This document shows, piece by piece, positions 7,770 to 16,192 of a stretch of 64,000 nt of DNA. The stretch is from NCBI RefSeq assembly GCF_004135975.1, contig NZ_CP026538.1, positions 2,356,001-2,420,000 on the forward strand, given 5' to 3'. A program made the position numbers and the translations under genes. Within the stretch, counting starts at the first letter, position 1, and each line of letters starts with the position of its first letter. The notes under the pieces were generated by a model. That model saw only the letters and a program-made list of their open reading frames with translations, was not told where the DNA came from and did no database searches. Source of the DNA: Solidesulfovibrio carbinolicus (GTDB taxonomy: Bacteria; Desulfobacterota; Desulfovibrionia; Desulfovibrionales; Desulfovibrionaceae).

Positions 7770-8675
7770 CTACCCGTGCGTCTTCCTTCCCTTCCGCGCC
7801 GGACGGGCGCTTAAGCCCACGCCGCCGAGCACGGTCGCGCCGCCGAGGAGTTGGCCGGCGTTTAAGGTCTCATCCAAAATGAGCCAGGAGAGCAGGCAGG
7901 TGATGACGGGGATGAGGTTGATGAATGCCGCCGCCTTGGCCGCCGGGGCGTTGCACACGCCGTAGTTGTACAGGCCGTAGGCCACGAAGGTGACGGCCAG
8001 TCCCAGGAAAAAAACGGCCGCCACCGGCCCAAAGGTCAGCTTGGTCGGCATGGGCGCGAACACCAGGGCCGGCGAAAAAAAGGCCATGCCGACAAAACTC
8101 TGGGCCGCCGTGAGATAGAGCGGCTTGTGGCGCGCCGCCAGTTTCTTGCAGGTGATGATGTAGCCCACGGCACAGCACATGGCCAAAAATTCCAGGAAAT
8201 TGCCGAGGATGGGACGCGGGGCCTGCGGTCCGGCCTCGCCGGCCAGACTCATGACGGCCACCCCGGCCACGGCCAGGCAAAGCCCGGTCATGGCCCGGAC
8301 TTCAATTTTTTCTTTAAGAACGAAAGAGGCGGCCACGGCCGTCATCACCGGCAACATGGCGGTGATCATGCCGGCCTGGGAAGCCTGGGTCATGGTCAGG
8401 GCCTGGGACTCGAAGATGAAATAGAGGCACGGCTCGCAAAAGGCCATGAAGACGATGCCCTTCCAATCCGCCCGGCCGGCGGCGAAGCCGCCCATGCGCC
8501 GCCATATGAGCGCGAACACGGCCGAGGCCACGGCCATGCGGCAAAAGACCGCCAGCAGTGGCGAAAATTCCCGCATGGCGATCTTCATGGCGATAAAGGA
8601 GCTGCCCCACAAAATAGAGGCGCCGACCAGGGCGAAAAAGGCCGCCCAGGACATTTCGCGGTTTGTCTGCGACAC
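7770..8675 (-). CDS. EamA/DMT-superfamily transporter
   Basis: 301-residue integral membrane protein with about ten hydrophobic helices in two repeated EamA halves (about 10-145 and 155-290). Motifs typical of the drug/metabolite transporter family are ILWGSSFIAMKIAM near residue 20-33 and the second-half equivalent GLAVTFVAYGLYNYGV. Members export metabolites or amino acids; the substrate here cannot be told. It is divergent from the M24 peptidase gene, with 132 bases between them holding the promoters, and convergent with mqnC. Confidence 0.9.
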   Translation of the reverse strand: MSQTNREMSWAAFFALVGASILWGSSFIAMKIAMREFSPLLAVFCRMAVASAVFALIWRRMGGFAAGRADWKGIVFMAFCEPCLYFIFESQALTMTQASQAGMITAMLPVMTAVAASFVLKEKIEVRAMTGLCLAVAGVAVMSLAGEAGPQAPRPILGNFLEFLAMCCAVGYIITCKKLAARHKPLYLTAAQSFVGMAFFSPALVFAPMPTKLTFGPVAAVFFLGLAVTFVAYGLYNYGVCNAPAAKAAAFINLIPVITCLLSWLILDETLNAGQLLGGATVLGGVGLSARPARKGRKTHG

Positions 8676-8807
8676 GATGGGCCTTCCTTGCGGCCTGAGC
8701 CCGGCGAAATCGCGCCGGATGCGTTTTGGTAAGGCATCCGGGACGCGCCCGGACGGAGGCTATGCCCGGCGCGGCCGAATATTGCAACCCCAACGGAGTG
8801 GTATCAC

Positions 8808-10034
8808 ATGACGTTTGAAGCGCTGGAACGCCTGCCCGAATCGGAAATGCTCACCCGCCAGGCGGCTGTCCGCCAACTTCTGGCCGAAACCGCCCCCCAA
8901 GCCGGCGGGTTGCTCGTTTTTTCACGCCTGGCCATCTATTATCTCACCGGTTCTTGGGCCAACGGCTTGCTCTGGCTGCCGCTTGAGGGCGCGCCCGTGC
9001 TGCTTTGCCGCAAGGGCCGGCAGCGGGCCGAGCTGGAGTCGCCGCTGGCCGCCATCGTGAACTTTCGCTCCTTTGGCGACATCGCCCCCCTGTGCGAACA
9101 GGCCGGCAGTCCGCTTTCCGCTGTCTGCGCCGCCGAGCAGGCCGGACTGCCCTGGAATCTGGCCAATCTCCTGACCGCGCGCCTACCTGGCACCTCGTTC
9201 GTTTCTGGCGACGCCGCCCTGGCCATGGCCCAGGCCTACAAGTCGGAATGGGAACTGGCCAAGATGCGCCTGTGCGGAGCGCGCCACAACGAGGGGCTGT
9301 ACGCGCGCCTGCCCGGGCGCATCAAACCCGGCATGACCGAGCGCGAGATCACCGGCGCGTGTTTCGACGTTTTTTACGAGCTGGGCCATCAGGGCCAGTT
9401 GCGCATGGGCAGCTACGGCGAGGAAATCTTCCTGGGGCACATCGCGGTGGGGGACTCGGCCAACTACCCCAGCGTCTTCAACGGGCCGGTGGGGCTTCGT
9501 GGGGCGCATCCGGCCCTGCCCTTTTTCGGCTACGCCGGCACGGTCTGGAAAAAGGGGCAGGTGCTGACCATCGACAACGGCTTTTCCCTGGAAGGCTACA
9601 GCACGGACAAGACGCAGATCTATTTTGCCGGCAAGGCGTCGGCCATCCCGGACCTGGCCCGGCGCGGGCATGACCTGTGCGTGGCCGTGCAGCAGGCCGT
9701 GGCCGAGCGTCTCGTGCCCGGGGCGATCCCGTCGGAGCTTTACGCCTTGTCCCTGGAGATGGCCGACAAGGCCGGATTGTCGGAAGGCTTCATGGGCCTT
9801 GGCGATAATCAGGTGCGGTTTCTGGGGCACGGCATCGGGCTGACCATCGACGGCTGGCCGGTGTTGGCCAAGGGTTTCGATCAACCGCTTCGGGCCGGCA
9901 TGACCCTGGCCCTGGAACCCAAGTTCGGCATCCCGGACCTGGGCATGGTCGGCGTGGAGAACACTTTCGAGGTGACGGAGCAGGGCGGCCGATGCCTCAC
10001 CGGCAAGCGCTACGACATTCTCTGCATCGACTAA
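8808..10034 (+). CDS. M24 family Xaa-Pro peptidase-like protein
   Basis: 408 residues: a creatinase-type N-terminal domain (about 1-135) and a pita-bread catalytic domain (about 145-400). The expected metal ligands are visible: two Asp in TIDNGFSLEGYSTDKT, His in FLGHGIGLTIDGWP, Glu in ALEPKFG and Glu in GVENTFEV. It is therefore probably an active dimetal aminopeptidase P/prolidase relative acting in the cytoplasm. No signal peptide. It is a single gene, divergent from the EamA exporter. Exact substrate is not deducible. Confidence 0.9.
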   Translation: MTFEALERLPESEMLTRQAAVRQLLAETAPQAGGLLVFSRLAIYYLTGSWANGLLWLPLEGAPVLLCRKGRQRAELESPLAAIVNFRSFGDIAPLCEQAGSPLSAVCAAEQAGLPWNLANLLTARLPGTSFVSGDAALAMAQAYKSEWELAKMRLCGARHNEGLYARLPGRIKPGMTEREITGACFDVFYELGHQGQLRMGSYGEEIFLGHIAVGDSANYPSVFNGPVGLRGAHPALPFFGYAGTVWKKGQVLTIDNGFSLEGYSTDKTQIYFAGKASAIPDLARRGHDLCVAVQQAVAERLVPGAIPSELYALSLEMADKAGLSEGFMGLGDNQVRFLGHGIGLTIDGWPVLAKGFDQPLRAGMTLALEPKFGIPDLGMVGVENTFEVTEQGGRCLTGKRYDILCID

Positions 10035-10125
10035 TCCACTCGCTCGTCGTGGGCCGGCGCTGTTCCCGCCCACGGCGAGCAAAACACACCGCTCCCGCCC
10101 ACCCCAGCACTCCCTCCCCCCTTTA

Positions 10126-10173
10126 CCATTTGGGGGGCCGGGGGGGCGGTCGGCCCCCAGCCGCCGGAGCATC
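10126..10173 (-). repeat. Intergenic stem-loop element, copy D
   Basis: Minus-strand copy, sense orientation, nine bases after the fmdE stop. Core GATGCTCCGGCGGCT is slightly diverged. The hairpin GGGGGC / GCCCCC follows, then CCCGGCCCCCCAAATGG, the same outer end as copy A. It lies between the convergent M24 peptidase and fmdE genes. Confidence 0.8.
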
Positions 10174-10181
10174 TCCCCCTC

Positions 10182-10790
10182 TCATATCTTTTGCTCCACC
10201 TTCCCAAAGCACGGGATGCACAGCGTCTGGCCGGCGAAGCGGCGGGTGCGCGATTCCATGACGGATTCGCCGCAGGCCTGGCAGACGAGGCTGGAGAGGA
10301 TGGCCGCCCGGCGCGGCGGGGGCGTTTGGGGCTCGCTTCGGACGAAAAGGCTTTCGGGGTCGCCGGCCAGGATGCGCGCGGCGCATTGCCGGGACAGGGC
10401 GGGCAGTTGTTCCCGGGCGGCCGCGTCGCCGGCGTTTGCGGCTTGGCGCACGGCGGCGAATTCGGGATCAACGGCGGCCAGGGCGTCCGGGCGCAGGAGC
10501 AGGCGCACTCCGGCCCCGTCGGAGCGGCGATGGAAGGTGAAGGCCGTCTTGCCGTAGTCGCGGTGGACGAGGTTGCCTTTGCCGAAGGTGCAGCCGAGCA
10601 GGGCTTGGATGGCGTCCACGGCGCACATGTCGGTTTCGACCACGGCCACGATGTCCTCGTCGCCGTCCCGGCCGCACACGGCCTGGCCCAGGCGCGCGGC
10701 CTGGATGCCGATGGCCAGCCCTGGGCACATGTGGCCATGGTAATCCACCGCCCGGGCGGTCAATGTTGGTATATCGGTGAAATCTTGCAT
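10182..10790 (-). CDS. FmdE family protein with C-terminal zinc ribbon
   Basis: 202 residues. The N-terminal FmdE domain starts with YHGHMCPGLAIGIQAARL (17-34) and continues with the conserved VVETDMCAVDAIQ and GCTFGKGNL segments, ending near residue 145. A treble-clef-like zinc ribbon follows: C170, C173, C191 and C194. FmdE was named from a gene beside tungsten/molybdenum formylmethanofuran dehydrogenase genes; its reaction is not known. Here it follows a FecBCD-type importer on the same strand, which suggests a link to metal or cofactor handling. The start has AGGAG seven bases upstream. Confidence 0.9.
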   Translation of the reverse strand: MQDFTDIPTLTARAVDYHGHMCPGLAIGIQAARLGQAVCGRDGDEDIVAVVETDMCAVDAIQALLGCTFGKGNLVHRDYGKTAFTFHRRSDGAGVRLLLRPDALAAVDPEFAAVRQAANAGDAAAREQLPALSRQCAARILAGDPESLFVRSEPQTPPPRRAAILSSLVCQACGESVMESRTRRFAGQTLCIPCFGKVEQKI

Positions 10791-10824
10791 GGGAGATCTC
10801 CTAATATGTTGATATAGAAGATGA

Positions 10825-10874
10825 AGATGCCTCCGGCGGCCGGGGGCCTCAGGCCCCCGGACCCCCTATATGGG
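10825..10874 (+). repeat. Intergenic stem-loop element, copy E
   Basis: Plus-strand copy lying between the binding-protein gene and fmdE, both on the minus strand. It is therefore antisense to the presumed transcript, unlike most copies. Core GATGCCTCCGGCGGCC, stem CCGGGGGCC / GGCCCCCGG, then ACCCCC. Its presence inside the spacer may split the operon or process the transcript. Confidence 0.85.
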
Positions 10875-10890
10875 TTAAGGAGGGAGGAGA

Positions 10891-11997
10891 TTACGGCGTG
10901 TTGCCCGTGATCGGAAACGTCCGGCCCAGGGGGCCGAAATCCTTGGCCATGTCGGCGTAGACCGGGCGGCCGACCATGAAGGCGTAGATGGCGTCGGCCT
11001 TGGCGGCCGGATCAATGTCGGCGAAGACCTCGGGATAGAGGATCTTGCCGGCGGCGTAGGCGTCGGCCACGATGGTCTCGAGGTTGGTCAGATAGCTCGT
11101 GAAAGGATAAAGTACGTAGACTCGGCCAGCGGCCACGGCCGGCAGGCTTTGAGCGAAGTCGGGCTGGCCCGACAGTTCGTCGGCCATGGCGTACAGGCCC
11201 GAGGCGTCGAGAAACAGGATCTCGGGACGAAGCGAGAGCAGTTGCTCCTTGTCGAGAAAGCCGTGTCCGTCCTTGACCAGTTTGGCGGCGACGTTGTCCG
11301 CCCCGAGCCAGTCCAGCGGCGGATAAGGATTGTCGGTGCTGGTCAGGCCATGGGAACCGCGCATGCCCGTGCCGCCGACATAGACGCTCGGCCGGACGTA
11401 GCCCGGCGTGGCCAGCCCCTTGGCCGCCCGGGCGCGCACGTCGGCCTCGGCGGATTGCATGAATTCGGCCACTTCCTTGGCCCGGGCCTCACGGCCAAGA
11501 ATCGTCCCCATCATGGTCAGGGTGTCGAACACCTTGGGATCGTAGCGCCCGAACGCGCCGTAGCTGACGACTACCACCGGGATGCCGAGCTTGTCCGAAA
11601 GTCGCTGGGCCGTGCCGGGTTCCATGGCCGAGGCGAAGATGACCTCCGGGGCCACGGCCAGGAGCGCTTCCAGGTCGGGTTCCTTGTCGATGCTTTGCGG
11701 GCCGCCCGGGCCGATGACCGGCAGGGCTAAAAGCTCGGGGTGGGCCAGGTTGTAGGGACGGCCCGTGCGGCGGGCGGTCTCGAAACGCTCTATGCCGACC
11801 ACGCGGTCGGTGGCCTGAAGGTAGGCGATAAGGCGCAGGCAGCCTGGCCCCAGGCAGACGAGGCGCTTTGGCGCGGCCGGGACCGTGACCGAGCGGCCGG
11901 CGGCGTCGGTGACCGTGCGGGTTTCGCCGGCCAAGGCCGGGAGGGCGGTAGCGAGCAGGGCCAGCAAACAGGCCAGGGCGAATAGCGGGCGAGGCAT
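10891..11997 (-). CDS. ABC importer periplasmic binding protein (FepB/BtuF type)
   Basis: 368 residues with a signal peptide (about 1-23, cleaved after ALPALA). The mature protein has the two-lobed class III binding-protein layout: TVTDAAGRSVTVPAAPKR (about 28-45), then APEVIFASAMEPG and SLRPEILFLDASGL. Such proteins bind iron chelates, cobalamin or similar large metal ligands. The unusually long C-terminus (YAFMVGRPVYADMAKDFG) matches the subgroup that accompanies FmdE. It is the third gene in the permease-ATPase-binding protein order. Ligand unknown. Confidence 0.9.
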   Translation of the reverse strand: MPRPLFALACLLALLATALPALAGETRTVTDAAGRSVTVPAAPKRLVCLGPGCLRLIAYLQATDRVVGIERFETARRTGRPYNLAHPELLALPVIGPGGPQSIDKEPDLEALLAVAPEVIFASAMEPGTAQRLSDKLGIPVVVVSYGAFGRYDPKVFDTLTMMGTILGREARAKEVAEFMQSAEADVRARAAKGLATPGYVRPSVYVGGTGMRGSHGLTSTDNPYPPLDWLGADNVAAKLVKDGHGFLDKEQLLSLRPEILFLDASGLYAMADELSGQPDFAQSLPAVAAGRVYVLYPFTSYLTNLETIVADAYAAGKILYPEVFADIDPAAKADAIYAFMVGRPVYADMAKDFGPLGRTFPITGNTP

Positions 11998-12024
11998 GAC
12001 GGCTCCTTGGCTGAGGGGGTTGCA

Positions 12025-12795
12025 TCAGGCGGCGTCGGCCACGCCAAGGGGCATGACCACGGGATGGCCGCCCACTTCGCCAAAGGCCACGTCCACGCCG
12101 TAGACTTCGCGCACCACTTCAGGACCAAGACCCGAGCGGTCCAGCACGGCATGGACCCGGCCATGACGCAGCAACACGAAAACGTCGGCAAAGCGCAGGG
12201 CCTGGGACAGGTCGTGGAGCACGACCACGGCGGTCAGGCCTTTCGCGGCAGCGGCCCGGCGCACGATGGCCCGGACGTCCTCGGCGTTTTTCAGGTCCAG
12301 GCTGGCGGTCGGCTCGTCGAGGAGCAGCACGTCCGGCTCCTGGACCATGGCCCGGGCAAGGGACGTTTTTTGGAGTTCCCCGCCGGAGAGATCCTCCAGG
12401 CGTTTGAAGGCGAGCGGCTCCAAGCCAAGGGTGACCAGGCCGTTTTCCACGGCGGCCAGGTCGCGCCGCGACGGGCCAAAGCCCATATGGGGCCGACGGC
12501 CCAGCAGCACGGCCTCGAACACGGTGAGGCTGTCCGGCCGCTGGGATTGGGGCACGTAGGCCACGCGCCGGGCGATCTGCCGGCGGCTTAAAGCAGCCAT
12601 GTCCCGACCGTCCAGGGTGACCCGGCCACGCAAGGGACGAGCCAGGCCGCCCAGGCAGCGCAGCAAGGTGGACTTGCCCGCTCCGTTGACCCCGAGCACG
12701 GCGGTCACCAGCCCCTTTGGCAGGGGCAAATCGACGTTTCGCAGCACTTCCCGGCGGCCATGGCCACAGGCGACGTCGTGGGCGCAAAGCGTCAT
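12025..12795 (-). CDS. ABC importer ATPase (FecE/BtuD type)
   Basis: 256 residues from the ATG at 12795, which overlaps the permease stop in an ATGA arrangement. Walker A is GVNGAGKST (35-43), signature LSGGELQKT about residue 138, Walker B VLLLDEPTASLDL about 158-170, switch His in VLHDLSQAL. The domain order and the C-terminal YGVDVAF segment are those of iron-siderophore/cobalamin ATPases. A longer reading from 12933 would only extend back into the permease gene and is rejected. It should energise the adjacent FecCD-type permease. Confidence 0.95.
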   Translation of the reverse strand: MTLCAHDVACGHGRREVLRNVDLPLPKGLVTAVLGVNGAGKSTLLRCLGGLARPLRGRVTLDGRDMAALSRRQIARRVAYVPQSQRPDSLTVFEAVLLGRRPHMGFGPSRRDLAAVENGLVTLGLEPLAFKRLEDLSGGELQKTSLARAMVQEPDVLLLDEPTASLDLKNAEDVRAIVRRAAAAKGLTAVVVLHDLSQALRFADVFVLLRHGRVHAVLDRSGLGPEVVREVYGVDVAFGEVGGHPVVMPLGVADAA

Positions 12796-13886
12796 GTCCG
12801 ACCTCCTCGCAGCAGCAGCAATAAAAACAGCGGCGCGCCGAGAAACGAGGTGAGCACCCCCACCGGCAGCGCGCCCGTGCCGGCCAGCTGCCGGCCGGCC
12901 GTGTCGGCCCCCAGCAACAACAGCGCGCCCCACAAGCCGCTATGGAGCACCAGGGGGCCATGGTCGGCACCGACCAGACGTCGGGCGATGTGGGGGGCGA
13001 GAAGTCCCAGAAACGCGATGACGCCGCAGGCCGCCACCACCACGCCGGTGGCCAGGGCGGCCAGTCCCAGTCCGGCCAGACGCAAGGACAGGGCGCGCAC
13101 GCCCACGCTTCGGGCCACGTCCTCGCCGGCCAGCAGGGCGTTGAGGTCGTGGCGGGCCATCAGGCCGAAACCGCCGGCCGCGACGCCGGCCCCGGCCATG
13201 GCCGCGATCTGCTCCCAGCCGGCCCGGGACACGTCGCCGAAAGTCCAAAAGACGATGGCGGCAAGCTGCAGGTCGTCGGCGAAAAACTGGATGAGGATGG
13301 TGCCGGCGGTGAAAAGCGAGGACAGGGCCACGCCGCACAGGATCATGGCCTGGGGCGAAAGCCGCCGAAGCGTGGCCAGTGCGGCAATAAGCGCCGTTGC
13401 CCCCAGCGCCCCGGCAAAGGCGCAAGCGGAAACCGTGGCCGCCGCGCCGATGCGCACGATTTCGGCGGCCGAGCCGGCCACGGCGTTGGCGGTAAATCCT
13501 CCGGCTCCGAACAGCACGATGCCGCAGGCCGCGCCAAAAGCGGCCGCATGGCTGATGCCCAGGGTAAAGGGCGAGGCCAGCGGATTGCCGAGCAGGCTTT
13601 GGGTAAGCGCCCCGGACACGGCCAGGGCAAAACCGCCGCTGACGGCGGCCAGGATACGCGGCAGGCGGATGCCCAGGACCACCACCCCGGCCGGCCCGGC
13701 TGCGCTTTGGCCGAAGAGGTGGCCGGCGACCTGGGACAGCGAAAGGTCGTAGCGGCCGGCCGTCAGGGCGTAGCCGGCCAAAAGGGCCAGGAGGACGCCC
13801 AGCCCCAGAGCTAGGAGCGACTTGGCCCGCGAAAGGGCCAGTTGGTTGGCGACCAGCGACATTGCAGCGGCAGGGGAGGTGGACAT
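12792..13886 (-). CDS. ABC importer permease (FecCD family)
   Basis: 364 residues from the ATG at 13886, with around ten membrane helices. Family marks are ADRYD-like TAGRYDLSLSQV near residue 50, RLPRILAAVSGGFALAVSGA, the conserved GNPLASPFTLGIS, and near the end GVIAFLGLLAPHIARRLVG, the coupling-helix region. A second ATG eight codons later is an alternative start; neither has a strong ribosome binding site. First gene of the importer operon; the upstream 170 bases hold palindromes that could be an operator. Confidence 0.93.
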   Translation of the reverse strand: MSTSPAAAMSLVANQLALSRAKSLLALGLGVLLALLAGYALTAGRYDLSLSQVAGHLFGQSAAGPAGVVVLGIRLPRILAAVSGGFALAVSGALTQSLLGNPLASPFTLGISHAAAFGAACGIVLFGAGGFTANAVAGSAAEIVRIGAAATVSACAFAGALGATALIAALATLRRLSPQAMILCGVALSSLFTAGTILIQFFADDLQLAAIVFWTFGDVSRAGWEQIAAMAGAGVAAGGFGLMARHDLNALLAGEDVARSVGVRALSLRLAGLGLAALATGVVVAACGVIAFLGLLAPHIARRLVGADHGPLVLHSGLWGALLLLGADTAGRQLAGTGALPVGVLTSFLGAPLFLLLLLRGGRT

Positions 13887-13925
13887 CAAGACACGGGTAG
13901 CACGTCTTTGCAGTTCGTGCAATAT

Positions 13926-13969
13926 CAAGCGCCGCTTGTGCTAATTCATACGTTTTTATTCGATAAAAA
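13926..13969 (-). promoter_or_regulatory. Two palindromes upstream of the importer operon
   Basis: Two perfect inverted repeats lie in an A+T-rich patch 40-85 bases upstream of the permease start: CAAGCG-C-CGCTTG (13926-13938) and TTTTTAT-TCG-ATAAAAA (13953-13969). A third, shorter one, TTGCA-CGAAC-TGCAA, lies closer to the start (about 13910-13924). Their position fits operator sites for a metal-responsive repressor, but none matches a consensus I can name with confidence. Confidence 0.4.
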
Positions 13970-14058
13970 GACTGGTGATGTCTGCGGCGTGGGGTGGAGG
14001 GGCACGCACAGCTCATTGGGGTGCGGCAACACCCCTTGTTTGGTCTTTCTGTGGCCGG

Positions 14059-14688
14059 TCAAACAAGAAGCACGGCCCGTGTTGGCGAGGCTTCGGCTTC
14101 GGGTACGGCCAGGGGCAGGCAGACGAGGCGGCAGCGGCCGATCGGGGCCTGAGATAAATCAAGACCTTCCAAGATGAGAACGCCGGCCGAGAGCAAGATA
14201 TTATGGACGGGATAGGCGGGATCATTGAGTGGTTCGATGCTCATGGCGTCGAGGCCGGCCAGGGCGACGCGCCGGGCCGTGAGTTCCCGGGCCAGGGCCG
14301 GCGATACGGCGGCGAAGTCGGCCGGAAAATCCGGGCCGGCGAAACGGCGTTCCCGGGAATTGCGGGTGGCGAAAAGCACGGCCTCGCCGGGCCGGGGATC
14401 GGCTGCGGCCAGGAGTTCGGGGCCAAGGCGCAGGGCCTGACCGCAGGCCACCACCACGGCCGGCAGGACGAAGGCCTCGGCCGGATAGTCGCCGGCCCGC
14501 TTGCCGCCAGGGAGGAAATGGGCTGGGAAGTCGATATGGGCGGCGGCGTGGGCGCTCATCGACCAGGCGGCGGCTTCGCAGCCGTGGGCGGCCTGGTCGA
14601 GAAACAGGCGGCGGGCAAAAGGCGGATCGCCGGGCACGGGGGGCGTCGTGGTCAGGGGTAGCGAGATGTCGATGACGCGGCTTGGCAT
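14059..14688 (-). CDS. Cyclase family protein (kynurenine formamidase-like)
   Basis: 209 residues from the ATG at 14688, which follows AAGGAG. It belongs to the cyclase/KynB metal-dependent hydrolase family: the N-terminus is VIDISLPLTTTPPVPGDPP, and the metal motif HxxxHxD is present as HAAAHIDFPAHF (about 46-57). These enzymes hydrolyse N-formylkynurenine or related amides/lactones using zinc or manganese. No kynurenine genes are nearby, so the substrate is open. It sits between the cytochrome c3 gene and the importer operon, on the same strand. Confidence 0.9.
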   Translation of the reverse strand: MPSRVIDISLPLTTTPPVPGDPPFARRLFLDQAAHGCEAAAWSMSAHAAAHIDFPAHFLPGGKRAGDYPAEAFVLPAVVVACGQALRLGPELLAAADPRPGEAVLFATRNSRERRFAGPDFPADFAAVSPALARELTARRVALAGLDAMSIEPLNDPAYPVHNILLSAGVLILEGLDLSQAPIGRCRLVCLPLAVPEAEASPTRAVLLV

Positions 14689-14849
14689 GGCGCTCCTTGG
14701 CCGATGGCGAGGCGGCGGCACGTTTGCGGTTGGGTGGAAACGACGCAATTGTTCTTCATTTCACAAGCGAAGAAGACATCTTGAGCGTACCCGGCGCATG
14801 GATCGGGGGCAAGGTCGGGTGCGTCAATGCGATCGGCGAGAAATTCCAT

Positions 14850-14882
14850 AAAAAAAACGCCCCCGCGAGGCGGGGGCGTTTT
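14850..14882 (-). terminator. Intrinsic terminator after cytochrome c3
   Basis: Stem CGCCCCC / GGGGGCG with loop GCGAGG-like, extended by A-T pairs, with eight A on one side and four T on the other. On the minus strand it reads as a stem followed by a long T run, so it terminates the cytochrome c3 transcript 29 bases after its stop. Confidence 0.9.
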
Positions 14883-14910
14883 ACTTGGCGGCGATAGTTG
14901 CCTGAAAAAG

Positions 14911-15378
14911 CTACTTCGCGGCCACGTGGCAGCCGTTGTTGGAGCAGGGAGCCACGGACAGGGGCTTCTGGCCCTTGGCCTTGCGCTCCACGTTGAGCTT
15001 CATGTGGCAGCCCAGGCAGCTGTTGTCGGCATTCTTGTCGTGGAAGGCGCGGAAGTAGGACGTGGCTTCCTGGCGGTCCTTCAGGTTGTCGTGGCAGCCG
15101 GCTTCGGCGCAGCCCTGGATTTCGCCCTTGCCGTCCCACATGTGGTGGCAGGTGACGCAGGCTACGGAAGCGTGTTGGCCGTGGGAAAATTTGACCGGGG
15201 CAAAGCTGGTCTTGAGGACCCCGGACGGCCGTTTGAAGGTCAGTTCAAGGGGGTAGCACAGGGTGGATTTGGCATCCACGATGTCGCTGAACTTGCCGCC
15301 CTCGCAATAGGCCGCCGTGGCCAGGGCCAGGCTGCACACCATGACGATCAACCCGGAAAGCATGACCTTGGAACGCAT
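14911..15378 (-). CDS. Tetraheme cytochrome c3 (class III)
   Basis: 155-residue precursor with a Sec signal peptide (about 1-25, TAAYC-E boundary). Four heme sites in the classical c3 order: C74-C77-H78 (CX2CH), C90-C95-H96 (CX4CH), C121-C124-H125 (CX2CH) and C145-C150-H151 (CX4CH). H66, H69, H79 and H113 are well placed as the sixth ligands, giving four bis-His hemes. Cytochrome c3 is the periplasmic electron carrier for hydrogenases and formate dehydrogenases. The N-terminal extension before the first heme is longer than in the best-known type I protein. Strong AAGGAGGGAG ribosome site; own promoter and terminator. Confidence 0.95.
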   Translation of the reverse strand: MRSKVMLSGLIVMVCSLALATAAYCEGGKFSDIVDAKSTLCYPLELTFKRPSGVLKTSFAPVKFSHGQHASVACVTCHHMWDGKGEIQGCAEAGCHDNLKDRQEATSYFRAFHDKNADNSCLGCHMKLNVERKAKGQKPLSVAPCSNNGCHVAAK

Positions 15379-15483
15379 CCAACTCCCTCCTTAAGCTCCA
15401 AGAAACGGTGAAAGTGACCTTGCCGCTGCGACTACGCAGGCGGGGCGTCAGGCAACTGCTCCGCCGCCGTAATTCAGTGGAAA

Positions 15484-15512
15484 AGCGTAAAATTTCACAA
15501 GCCGGAAGTCAA
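15484..15512 (-). promoter_or_regulatory. Sigma-70-like promoter for cytochrome c3
   Basis: Minus-strand TTGACT (15507-15512) and TACGCT (15484-15489) with exactly 17 bases between them, about 105 bases upstream of the cytochrome c3 ATG. The surrounding DNA is A+T-rich for this genome. No other feature was seen in the 15379-15589 spacer. Confidence 0.55.
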
Positions 15513-15589
15513 TACTCTTTTGGCAAAAAACGCTGTACGCCAGGGTGAAAGTCGACGCACGCACAATGCTTTTCAAAGGATTCACGGGG

Positions 15590-16048
15590 TTAATCGTTTT
15601 CGGTCAAACACTCGAGCTTTTCCGATGCCTCCAGGGCGTCCATGAGTTCCAGGCTCAGGCGAATGAAGTCCGAAGCGGTCAGGATGCCGACGAGCTTGCC
15701 TCCCTCGACCACGGGCAGGCAGCCGTATTTCTGGGTCAGCAACACTTCTGCAGCCTGGCGCAGGGGCAGGTCCGGGGTGACCATGGCCACGTCGGCACGC
15801 ATGACTTCGCCCAGCGGGATGCCGGCGTAGATGTCTTCCTGGGTCTGGGCGTCGATCTCGGCCAGCCTGGACACCGAGGCGGCCAGCAGGTCGCGGTGGG
15901 TGACAAGCCCCACAAAGGCCCCGGAACCGTCGATGATGGGCAGATGACGGATGCGCGCCTCTTCCATGGTCCGCTTGGCGGACAGCAGGCTGTCGTCGTG
16001 GCGCAGCGCGATAAGATCTTCGGTCATGAGGTCGCGGGTAGTCAGCAT
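15590..16048 (-). CDS. CBS domain-pair protein
   Basis: 152 residues made almost entirely of two CBS domains. The first spans about 8-58 ([14 protein letters not shown] ... [12 protein letters not shown]), the second about 82-135 ([14 protein letters not shown] ... [12 protein letters not shown]). Such pairs bind adenine nucleotides and act as energy or SAM sensors. There is no attached catalytic domain, so its partner is unknown. The start at 16048 has AAGGAGG seven bases upstream; the frame stays open much further upstream only because of G+C bias. Divergent from pcm. Confidence 0.92.
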   Translation of the reverse strand: MLTTRDLMTEDLIALRHDDSLLSAKRTMEEARIRHLPIIDGSGAFVGLVTHRDLLAASVSRLAEIDAQTQEDIYAGIPLGEVMRADVAMVTPDLPLRQAAEVLLTQKYGCLPVVEGGKLVGILTASDFIRLSLELMDALEASEKLECLTEND

Positions 16049-16192
16049 GGACACCTCCTTGGTGATCTGCGTGAGTTGGCATCGACCACCGGCCGTGTCA
16101 AGGCGCAAGGCGTTGACTTGAGGCGGAAATTCTGTTTTCCGAAGAGGATTGGAATGGCGCGGGGAAGGATGCTGCCCGGCGAAAGGAAACCG

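Noticed and set aside
13887-14058. Cobalamin or molybdenum-cofactor riboswitch ahead of the importer
   Set aside because: A small GGGGTG / CACCCC hairpin is present but none of the conserved riboswitch boxes could be found.
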